Positions 1 to 5,245 of a DNA stretch of 6,727 bases are shown one piece after another. The notes beneath the pieces are model-generated. The model was not told where the DNA came from. It saw only the letters and a list, made by a program, of their open reading frames with translations, and did not search any database. This DNA is from Acidobacteriota bacterium (lineage in GTDB: Bacteria > Acidobacteriota > Terriglobia > Terriglobales > Acidobacteriaceae): assembly GCA_021805955.1 (NCBI GenBank), contig JAJZDO010000928.1:1-6727 (forward strand). Direction: 5' to 3'. The translations under genes were made by a program, and so were the position numbers. Numbering within the stretch: position 1 is the first letter of the stretch; each line of letters opens with the position of its first letter.

Positions 1-428
1 CGAAGAGTTTTGAGCGCGTAGGGGATTGCTTCACCGCCGAGCAGGGAGAGACGAAAAAGCTGGGTCTGCTGGCCGCGATGCGCGAGAAAGAGAATGAATT
101 TTCCGTCGGGCGACCAGGCGGCGCGGCTTTCGCCGGATTTTTCTTTTCCGGGCGTGAACGTGATCTGGCGGGGGGCGGTGCTAGAGTCCGTAGGGGTAAG
201 CCAGAAGTGGCTAAGTCCGCCATCGGCTGTGGCGTCGGAGATGCTGAAAAGCACTGTGCGACCGTCCGGACTCAACTCGGCGGCACTCATGGTACGGAGA
301 TGCAGCAGGTCGTCGGTGGTGGGAAACTTCAGGGCGCTGGTGGTCACCGGATTGGTTTGGATGGGATGGGGCCGGGCTGCGGCGACCAGCGACGCAAGCA
401 AGCACAGGCAGACAGCAGATTTTCTCAT
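1..428 (-). CDS. Exported S9-family (prolyl oligopeptidase-like) peptidase, N-terminal part
   Basis: The gene starts at the ATG complementary to 426-428 and runs off the left edge, leaving 142 complete codons. The first residues (MRKSAVCLCLLASLVAAA) look like a type I signal peptide with cleavage near residue 18, so the product should be periplasmic or secreted. The rest is the beginning of a WD40-like (PD40) beta-propeller: two repeats are visible, LSPDGRTVLFSISD at about residues 52-65 and WSPDGKFILFLAHR at about 105-118. This arrangement is typical of the N-terminal propeller of acylaminoacyl-peptidase/dipeptidyl-peptidase-like S9 enzymes, whose alpha/beta-hydrolase domain with the Ser-Asp-His triad would lie beyond the window. 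TolB-like or other PD40 proteins are the main alternative, because the catalytic domain is not visible. No clear Shine-Dalgarno precedes the ATG; the signal peptide decides the start. It lies 105 bp downstream of infC, behind a probable terminator. Confidence 0.75.
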   Translation of the reverse strand, partial: MRKSAVCLCLLASLVAAARPHPIQTNPVTTSALKFPTTDDLLHLRTMSAAELSPDGRTVLFSISDATADGGLSHFWLTPTDSSTAPRQITFTPGKEKSGESRAAWSPDGKFILFLAHRGQQTQLFRLSLLGGEAIPYALKTL

Positions 429-452
429 GCGGTCAGCATACACGCGAGCAGC

Positions 453-503
453 AAAAATCCGAGCGATCTTTCCACGGTGATGGCGCAGAAAAACAGCTCG
501 GAT
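453..503 (-). terminator. Probable intrinsic terminator of infC
   Basis: Read on the minus strand, ATCCGAGC (503-496) pairs perfectly with GCTCGGAT (464-457), and a T-run follows (complement of A453-A457). Inside the 31-nt loop a second stem can form, TTTTTC with GAAAGA (one G-T wobble), separated from the outer stem by a two-base internal mismatch on each side, so the whole folds as one nested hairpin. It begins 30 bp after the infC stop codon, the expected place for a terminator. The long, partly A/U inner stem makes it less canonical than a compact GC-rich hairpin. Confidence 0.55.
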
Positions 504-533
504 ATTTGGTGATCACTGCCGCAGGGCGGGGAA

Positions 534-1148
534 TCAGACGCTGGTGGTCTGATTGGCGTCCGCCGAAGCATTGACCGGAGTCGGAGTGGCCGCAGGTTTT
601 GGCTTGGGCTGCTCGACTTTCTTTGACGGAGCAAGGATGGCGTGGAGTGTGGTTCCTTCCATGCGCGGCATGAACTCGACGATGCCAGCTTCGCCGATGT
701 CGGTGATCAGGCGATTGATGATGTTGTAGCCAAGCTCGCGATGCGACATCTGGCGGCCACGGAAACGCAGGCTGGCCTTGACCTTGTCGCCTTCGTTGAG
801 GAATCTCACGCACTGATTTTTCTTGGTCTGGTAGTCATGCTCATCCACGGTGACGGAGAACTTGACTTCCTTGACGACAATGACCTTCTGCTTTTTGCGC
901 GCGGCGTTTTCGCTCTTGTCCTTCTCGTAGAGGAAGCGGCCGTAGTCCTGAATGCGGCAGACGGGCGGGACTGCGTTGGGAGAGACTTCAACCAGGTCCA
1001 GTCCGCGATCTCGGGCCATCTTGAGCGCCTCAAAGGGCGGGAGAATGCCGAGTTGCTCTCCATGTTCGTCAATTACGCGAATCTCGCGCGCCCGAATGCG
1101 CTCGTTGATCCGGATCATCTGTTTTGCAGAACGCTTATCGAATGCGAT
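534..1148 (-). CDS. infC: Translation initiation factor IF-3, AUC start
   Basis: IF-3 binds the 30S subunit, keeps it apart from 50S and proofreads the start codon and initiator tRNA. The 204-residue product shows both family domains: the N-domain (RINERIRAREIRVIDEHGEQ at 13-32, PPVCRIQDYGRF at 61-72), a Lys-rich linker near 76-88, and the C-domain (KEVKFSVTVDEHDY at 93-106, RFLNEGDKVKASLRFRGR at 115-132, then MSHRELG and FMPRMEGTTLHAIL). A low-complexity Pro/Lys/Ala/Thr tail from about 176 extends beyond the usual end (E. coli IF-3 has 180 residues). Start choice: GGAGG (1159-1155) stands 6 nt before an ATC at 1148-1146. An in-frame GTG at 1172 lies upstream of this Shine-Dalgarno and has none of its own, and the first in-frame ATG (residue 11) also lacks one. 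AUC agrees with the known rare infC starts. The usual rpmI-rplT partners do not follow. Confidence 0.93.
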   Translation of the reverse strand: MAFDKRSAKQMIRINERIRAREIRVIDEHGEQLGILPPFEALKMARDRGLDLVEVSPNAVPPVCRIQDYGRFLYEKDKSENAARKKQKVIVVKEVKFSVTVDEHDYQTKKNQCVRFLNEGDKVKASLRFRGRQMSHRELGYNIINRLITDIGEAGIVEFMPRMEGTTLHAILAPSKKVEQPKPKPAATPTPVNASADANQTTSV

Positions 1149-1154
1149 GGTGCT

Positions 1155-1159
1155 CCTCC
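1155..1159 (-). promoter_or_regulatory. infC Shine-Dalgarno that fixes an ATC start
   Basis: GGAGG on the minus strand is followed by six bases (AGCACC) and then ATC GCA TTC. No ATG, GTG or TTG lies in frame at a usable distance. The candidate GTG at 1172 is 5' of this site, so the Shine-Dalgarno would lie inside that coding sequence. Confidence 0.75.
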
Positions 1160-1183
1160 AGAGTGTGCCCACGTTTGCGATGT

Positions 1184-1215
1184 GCCTGCGGTTGTCTCGC
1201 TCAGGTGCCGCAGGC
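1184..1215 (-). promoter_or_regulatory. Hairpin in the infC 5' leader
   Basis: GCCTGCGG (1215-1208) and CCGCAGGC (1191-1184) form a perfect 8-bp GC-rich stem around a 16-nt loop. It lies between the infC extended -10 and the start codon, close to the predicted 5' end of the mRNA. No T-run follows, so it is not an intrinsic terminator for the upstream hydrolase gene. A role in mRNA stability or leader control is an inference. Confidence 0.4.
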
Positions 1216-1225
1216 TCGCACTACG

Positions 1226-1234
1226 AGTATACCA
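1226..1234 (-). promoter_or_regulatory. Extended -10 promoter for infC
   Basis: The minus strand reads TGG TATACT, that is a TGn extension followed by a hexamer matching TATAAT at five of six positions. I see no good -35 at 16-18 bp, which suits an extended -10 promoter. The start of transcription would fall near 1219, giving a leader of about 70 nt. The element begins 17 bp after the hydrolase stop codon, so infC appears to have its own promoter. Confidence 0.5.
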
Positions 1235-1251
1235 TTCTGTCGAATTTGCGA

Positions 1252-2088
1252 TTACATCTTGCCGAGCAGCCGCAGGAAGCGCGCCCAGGCGTCGTCGCGT
1301 GCTTTCCTGTTGGCGGGACTGGCATCGGGAGCCTCGCCTGCGCGCATGAATCCATGGCCGGCACCGGCATAGACGACGGGACGATAGACTTTGTCCGCGG
1401 CTTGCATGTCGGCGGTTGTGGAGGGAACGGTGGACGTGACGCGCGCATCATCGCCAGCGTAGAAGCCATAAACCGGAGCGGAGATGGCGGACATGGCTTC
1501 TTTGACGGGTGGCGTTCCGTAGAAGACAAAGGCTGCGTTGAGATGCTTGTGGAGCGTGGCGTATTCAAAGGCTTTGCCGCCGCCCCAGCAAAATCCTGCG
1601 ACGGCGAGCTTGCCGTTGGCCGCGGGCTGCTTGAGAGCGTAGTCGGCCGTGGCGCTGAGGTCGGACATCACCTGACGAGGATCAAGCTGAAAGACTGCTT
1701 TCACGGTTGAATCCATGTCAGGAAAGTCGCTGCTGCCACCGCCGTGTGGGCCGTGTTCGCTGAGCAGGTCGGGAACGATGGCGATGTAGCCCTGCGCGGC
1801 AAGATCGTCGGCCATGCTGCGCGCCCAGTCCGAGAGGCCAAAGATTTCATGGACGATGAGGACGACGGGGGCTTTGTGGCTGATCTCCGGATAGACGATG
1901 TAGGCCTGAAGCTTGCGATGGTCGTAAGGGATGGTGACCCATTCCTGATGGCGAGGACTCTTATTGAGCTTGGCTTTGGCCCAGTCCTGAGCGTGGGCGG
2001 CGTGTGCGCCGAGAGACAGCATTGCAAACAGGATGGAGATATGGATGGCCAAAATCCTTGCCGTAGAAAGCTTTCGCCTGTGGTTCAT
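1252..2088 (-). CDS. Exported dienelactone hydrolase-family protein
   Basis: This 278-residue alpha/beta-hydrolase belongs to the dienelactone hydrolase (DLH) family, whose founding member opens dienelactone in chlorocatechol breakdown; many relatives have unknown substrates. Visible family marks are VHEIFG with the conserved Glu at 81, the nucleophile motif GFCWGG with Cys167, an Asp in GDD (213-214), and His245 in GAGHGF, completing a Cys-Asp-His triad. A Lys/Arg-containing N-terminus and a hydrophobic stretch (12-28) ending AHAAHAQ predict a type I signal peptide cut near residue 33, so it should act in the periplasm, unlike classical cytoplasmic DLH. The ATG is supported by AGGAGG (2103-2098) nine bases upstream. 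It has its own promoter and is followed by infC, with no obvious functional link. No neighbouring catechol-pathway gene is present, so the substrate is unknown. Confidence 0.85.
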   Translation of the reverse strand: MNHRRKLSTARILAIHISILFAMLSLGAHAAHAQDWAKAKLNKSPRHQEWVTIPYDHRKLQAYIVYPEISHKAPVVLIVHEIFGLSDWARSMADDLAAQGYIAIVPDLLSEHGPHGGGSSDFPDMDSTVKAVFQLDPRQVMSDLSATADYALKQPAANGKLAVAGFCWGGGKAFEYATLHKHLNAAFVFYGTPPVKEAMSAISAPVYGFYAGDDARVTSTVPSTTADMQAADKVYRPVVYAGAGHGFMRAGEAPDASPANRKARDDAWARFLRLLGKM

Positions 2089-2149
2089 GCCGGTGGTCCT
2101 CCTGAAGAATTACGGATGCATGGTGTGAATGAACTTGGTCCTGCGGGGA

Positions 2150-2178
2150 ATTCTACGCATCGCGGAGCACTCCGCCAA
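2150..2178 (-). promoter_or_regulatory. Sigma-70-type promoter for the dienelactone hydrolase gene
   Basis: On the minus strand, TTGGCG (2178-2173) matches the -35 consensus at four of six positions and TAGAAT (2155-2150) matches the -10 at five of six, with an exact 17-bp spacer. The predicted transcript would start near 2143, about 55 nt before the ATG and upstream of the AGGAGG site. Confidence 0.5.
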
Positions 2179-2237
2179 GTGCGAGGCGAGCGGTGTGGGG
2201 CCAGACGGAGATCAAAGGTGGGTGAACCTCAGTCCCC

Positions 2238-2273
2238 AGACGGCTTCACCCGGCGTGAGACGGCTTCATCCGG
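2238..2273. repeat. Two-copy direct repeat, 20-bp period
   Basis: AGACGGCTTCACCCGG (2238-2253) recurs as AGACGGCTTCATCCGG (2258-2273), with 15 of 16 bases identical and a start-to-start distance of 20 bp, close to two helical turns. It lies about 60 bp upstream of the hydrolase -35 and far from the PKS start. It could be a paired protein-binding site or a neutral duplication. Confidence 0.7.
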
Positions 2274-2620
2274 GGTTTTGGGCGGCTCGGTGATCGATAC
2301 CGGCTATTCTTGAACCTTGTCCTGGCTTACCATCATCCAAGTGGGTGCGCCGAGTTTTTCGTCGTACCAAAATCATCCATTCTGGCCACTGGTGGAGGAA
2401 CACACAAGGAAAGCTGTTGCCGGGTGAGTTCCATTGCACAAAAGTGAAGTTAAGCGAACGATGGCGAGTCCCTCTCTGGTATGTGAAGAATGAAGCTGAC
2501 CCCAGATGCGTCGGCGACTCTCTATGAAAATATTGTCATCCAATCCGCTTCCTGCCTGGCGCTATCAAACCGGCAGAGATTTCGTCTTATGGGATATCCG
2601 TTGTGTTGAGGATAACCAGC

Positions 2621-2643
2621 CTGTTCCCTTGAGTGGGGAACAG
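2621..2643. repeat. Inverted repeat upstream of the type III PKS
   Basis: CTGTTCCC (2621-2628) and GGGAACAG (2636-2643) are perfect 8-bp inverted arms around a 7-bp centre (TTGAGTG). The site ends 89 bp before the PKS start codon. As DNA it resembles a dimeric regulator's operator; as RNA it would be a leader hairpin. It is not followed by a continuous T-run directly at the stem, so a terminator role is unlikely. Confidence 0.5.
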
Positions 2644-2732
2644 CTTTCGAGTGGTCATCTTTTTGTGGTCCGGAAATTTCCAAACGCACGCAACATGCAA
2701 TGCTCGTTCACGGGGCTGAGGGCCTGCTGCTC

Positions 2733-3794
2733 ATGACCATGTCTTATCTGAATCGCGTCGCCACGGCCGTACCCGAGCATGATGTGCATGATCTGTTTGT
2801 GGTCTTTGCGGAGGAGATGCTTGCCGACCTGAGGCTGCGCGCGGTGTTTCGCCGGATGGCGAGCCGCGCAGAAATCGATCATCGATATTCCTTTCTCAAT
2901 ACGCAGAAAGGCCGGGGTTCTTTTTCGTCACAGGATGCGACGGAGCTTTATCGGCTGGGCAGCTTTCCGAATACCTCGCGGCGCATGGAGCTGTTTGAGC
3001 AGTACGCTCCGGTGCTGATGCGAAAGGCGGTCGACAACCTCGCGCTCGATGAGCAGGAACGCGCTGGAATTACGCATGTTCTGGTGACCTGTTGCACGGG
3101 CCTGTACGCGCCGGGTCTGGATTTTGAGATTGTCGACCACCTTGGTCTTTCGTCAAGCGTGGAGCGCACGATGATTGGATTTATGGGATGCTATGCTGCG
3201 ATCAATGCGCTGAAGGTGGCGCGGCATATTGTGCGTTCCGATCCGAAGGCTGGCGTACTGATGGTCAACCTGGAGCTGTGCACACTTCACTTTCAGGAGA
3301 CGCAGGATCTGGAGCAGGTACTCTCCTTCCTGGTGTTTGCCGATGGCGCGGCAGCAAGCCTGATAACCGCTCGCGAGCAGGGTCTGGCGCTGGACAGTTT
3401 TCGAGCCGTGATGGTGCCAGGTACGAGAGAGTTGATTACGTGGAAGATCCGTGGACTGGGATTTGACATGCTGCTCTCCGGGCAGGTGCCGGCGGAGTTG
3501 AGCCGAACCTTGCATGACGACGAACTGATGCGTGAGCGAGACAGCATCGATCTATGGGCGGTGCATCCGGGCGGACGGTCGATCCTGGATGCGGTCGAAC
3601 GAGGGTTGGAACTGCCGGTCAACGCGCTGACGGCATCGCGGGAGGTGCTGTCGCGCTTCGGCAATATGTCGTCGGCTACGGTGATGTTTGTGCTGCAACG
3701 GATGATGCAGCAGGCACAGTCAGGGCAGCACGGGTGTGCGATGTCGTTTGGCCCGGGACTGACAGCGGAGACGATGCGCTTCCATGTGGTCTAG
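2733..3794 (+). CDS. Type III polyketide synthase (chalcone/stilbene synthase superfamily)
   Basis: A homodimeric ketosynthase that extends an acyl-CoA starter with malonyl-CoA and cyclises the chain in one active site. From the ATG at 2733 it is 353 residues, near the usual family length. The triad is intact: Cys153 in GFMGCYAA, His278 in VHPGGRSILDAVERGL, Asn311 in FGNMSSAT. Positions equivalent to the two chalcone-synthase gatekeeper phenylalanines appear as Phe187 (LHFQ) and Phe244 (GLGFDM), and the C-terminal FGPG loop is at 339-342. The N-terminus (YLNRVATAVPEHDVH) is of bacterial type. The start is chosen because GAGGG (2718-2722) lies 10 nt upstream; ATGs at 2700 (no Shine-Dalgarno, 11 residues longer) and 2739 are alternatives. 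It overlaps the following methyltransferase, so the two should be co-translated. Starter and product cannot be read from sequence; long-chain acyl-CoA giving an alkylresorcinol or alkylpyrone is a reasonable guess. Confidence 0.92.
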   Translation: MTMSYLNRVATAVPEHDVHDLFVVFAEEMLADLRLRAVFRRMASRAEIDHRYSFLNTQKGRGSFSSQDATELYRLGSFPNTSRRMELFEQYAPVLMRKAVDNLALDEQERAGITHVLVTCCTGLYAPGLDFEIVDHLGLSSSVERTMIGFMGCYAAINALKVARHIVRSDPKAGVLMVNLELCTLHFQETQDLEQVLSFLVFADGAAASLITAREQGLALDSFRAVMVPGTRELITWKIRGLGFDMLLSGQVPAELSRTLHDDELMRERDSIDLWAVHPGGRSILDAVERGLELPVNALTASREVLSRFGNMSSATVMFVLQRMMQQAQSGQHGCAMSFGPGLTAETMRFHVV

Positions 3795-4509
3795 TGCAGA
3801 GATCGATTTCAGTGAGCGGGTTTCTCCGCGCGAGTTGCCTGAGCTGATGGATGGCGAGTGCAGCTATGAGGATTTTCGTGAGTGCTTGCGCAGCCTGGAA
3901 GAGATCAACCGCTGGCTGTGGGGTTATCGGCCAACATTGGCCTGGTTGAATCGGATGCCACAGGATATGGATGGTCCGGTGCATGTTCTCGATGTGGGTT
4001 GCGGTGGTGGCGATCTGCTGCGGAAGATTGCCGACTGGGCAGGGAAGCGCGGTGTCGCTGTGCAACTGACAGGCATCGACTTGAATCCCTATGCAGCGAA
4101 AGTGGCAGCGGCGGCGACACCGAAAGATCTTGGAATTGAGTGGCTGACGGGAAACGCTTTGGAGTTTCGCCCGAAGACTCCCGTGGATATTGTCGTCAGC
4201 TCGCTGATGGCGCATCATCTGGAGGATGAAGAGATTATCGCGCTGCTCCGGTGGATGGAGGTGACTGCGCGAGTGGGTTGGTTTATCAATGATCTGGAGC
4301 GTTCCGAGAGGAACTGCCGACTCTTTCAGTGGGTGGAGAAGATGGCAGGCTGGCATCGGTTTGTGCGTCACGATGGTCCCGTGTCGTTTCGACGCGCCTT
4401 TGTGGATGAAGATTGGATGCGACTGCTGACTGCGGCAGATGTGCCGCGAATCGCAACAACGGTGGAGCGCTGGCGTCCGGGAAGACTGTGTGTGGGGCGA
4501 TGGAAGTGA
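3784..4509 (+). CDS. Class I SAM-dependent methyltransferase, type III PKS partner
   Basis: A 241-residue soluble Rossmann-fold methyltransferase. Motif I is VLDVGCGGGD (68-77), the acidic residue at the end of the second strand is Asp99 in GIDLNP, and the motif after strand 4 is DIVVSSLMAHHL (135-146). The region before the fold (about 1-60) is helical-looking and probably helps form the substrate pocket. The ATG lies inside the end of the PKS gene, overlapping it by 11 bp; the nearest purine-rich site, GGAG at 3767-3770, is 13 nt away, so translation probably depends on the ribosome finishing the PKS. This coupling argues that it methylates the polyketide, on oxygen or carbon. UbiE/COQ5-like C-methylation of a quinone ring precursor is one option, but the sequence alone does not decide the position. 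Confidence 0.88.
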   Translation: MWSSAEIDFSERVSPRELPELMDGECSYEDFRECLRSLEEINRWLWGYRPTLAWLNRMPQDMDGPVHVLDVGCGGGDLLRKIADWAGKRGVAVQLTGIDLNPYAAKVAAAATPKDLGIEWLTGNALEFRPKTPVDIVVSSLMAHHLEDEEIIALLRWMEVTARVGWFINDLERSERNCRLFQWVEKMAGWHRFVRHDGPVSFRRAFVDEDWMRLLTAADVPRIATTVERWRPGRLCVGRWK

Positions 4510-4609
4510 GGACCGCAATTTTGGCAGAGATGCATCGACAAGCAAAGATTGTTACCCCTGTCCGAGCACGGATGCAACGGATATCGTCTAACTACAAGGG
4601 AAACCGATA

Positions 4610-5245
4610 ATGCCAACTTCCACACTGCTCTCGTCCAAATCTGCGGGTTCCAGATTCAAGATCATACTGTGGGCAAGCATTGGCCTTACGACGCTCTTCG
4701 TCTTCATCACTTCAGAAGTCCTTCTTATCACCGATTACCCGATGTATCACGCCTATCGCTTGCAGGTGATCGCTGACCGGCATCTGCTGATCCCGCATAC
4801 GCTCGCTGGGATATTTGCGCTCTTGATCGGTCCTGTCAATTTCTCCTCGCGGATTCGCCAGCGTCATCTCACGCTACATCGCGCACTCGGTCGCATCTAT
4901 GTGATTTCTGTTTTTGTCGGTTCGTTTACCGGCATCGCTCTCGCCTGGGGGCGTCCGGGACTTCCGGGGACATCCATGCAGGCTGCGGCGTGGATGGTCT
5001 GCACCATCGCTGCTTTCATCACTGCGCGCAACCGCCAAATCGCTGTGCACCAACAGTGGATGGCTCGCTCCTACGCGGTTACGTTTACCTTTGTCTCAAG
5101 CCGTGTATTTAATCTGGTGCCCGCCTACTGGAGCCATCTTGGCGATGTGCTGTCCGCAGTTGGCGTGATCGCATTCACTCTTGCATCTTTGCTGGTTGTT
5201 GATCTCGGCTTCAACTGGCACGAACTCACCACGCGTCGCAACTGA
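4610..5245 (+). CDS. DUF2306-like multi-pass membrane protein
   Basis: A 211-residue integral membrane protein. Hydrophobic segments near 18-40, 59-77, 94-112, 123-139, 154-171 and 179-197 suggest about six transmembrane helices. It shows the marks I associate with DUF2306 (predicted membrane protein, function unknown): a His in the second helix (LLIPHTLAG, His63), LHRALGRIYV (89-98), and VHQQWMARSYAVTF (146-159). The repeated conserved His residues near helix ends could bind haem or metal, which is an inference. AAGGG (4596-4600) lies nine bases before the ATG. It starts 100 bp after the methyltransferase on the same strand; a 36-codon frame (4500-4610) bridges that gap and ends in a TAATG overlap with this start. 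A link to the polyketide product, such as membrane redox or transport, is suggested only by position. Confidence 0.8.
   Translation: MPTSTLLSSKSAGSRFKIILWASIGLTTLFVFITSEVLLITDYPMYHAYRLQVIADRHLLIPHTLAGIFALLIGPVNFSSRIRQRHLTLHRALGRIYVISVFVGSFTGIALAWGRPGLPGTSMQAAAWMVCTIAAFITARNRQIAVHQQWMARSYAVTFTFVSSRVFNLVPAYWSHLGDVLSAVGVIAFTLASLLVVDLGFNWHELTTRRN

Larger units (their letters stand above)
2179..2732. other. Long gap between divergent units, no confident gene
   Basis: About 550 bp separate the hydrolase promoter from the type III PKS start. Open frames exist at 2345-2527 (GTG start, 60 codons) and 2524-2736 (70 codons), but neither has a visible Shine-Dalgarno, a recognisable domain or the codon bias of its neighbours; third positions look close to random. 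The two frames are joined to each other and to the PKS by ATGA overlaps. The gap also contains a tandem repeat (2238-2273) and a palindrome (2621-2643). I could not find a forward -35/-10 pair good enough to name as the PKS promoter, although one should be here. Confidence 0.5.

Noticed and set aside
94..480. Plus-strand open frames opposite the S9 peptidase start
   Set aside because: The minus-strand product has a signal peptide and two PD40 repeats; the plus-strand frames have none.
1184..1215. Hairpin as terminator of the hydrolase gene
   Set aside because: No T-run follows on the minus strand, and the infC extended -10 lies between the hydrolase stop and the hairpin.
642..1349. Plus-strand open frame of 235 codons
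   Set aside because: It lies opposite infC, whose protein is unmistakable, and shows no domain; it is a shadow of high-GC coding DNA.
952..1710. Plus-strand open frame of 252 codons
   Set aside because: It covers parts of infC and the hydrolase on the other strand; Gly/Arg/Ser-rich, without a family motif or ribosome binding site.
2238..2273. CRISPR array
   Set aside because: Only two short units with a 4-bp spacing and no spacers or cas genes.
1744..2313. Plus-strand open frame of 189 codons running into the gap
   Set aside because: Most of it is antisense to the hydrolase; the remainder has no recognisable content.
2621..2643. LexA/DinR-type SOS box
   Set aside because: The arms read GTTC...GAAC, the reverse order of the GAAC-N4-GTTC type box, and the spacing does not fit.
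2700..2732. Longer start of the type III PKS at ATG 2700
   Set aside because: No Shine-Dalgarno precedes it, and the added residues (MLVHGAEGLLL) do not resemble the family N-terminus; ATG 2733 has GAGGG upstream.
3676..4545. Minus-strand open frame of 289 codons
   Set aside because: It is antisense to the end of the PKS and the whole methyltransferase, with a His/Ser/Pro-rich composition typical of a shadow frame.
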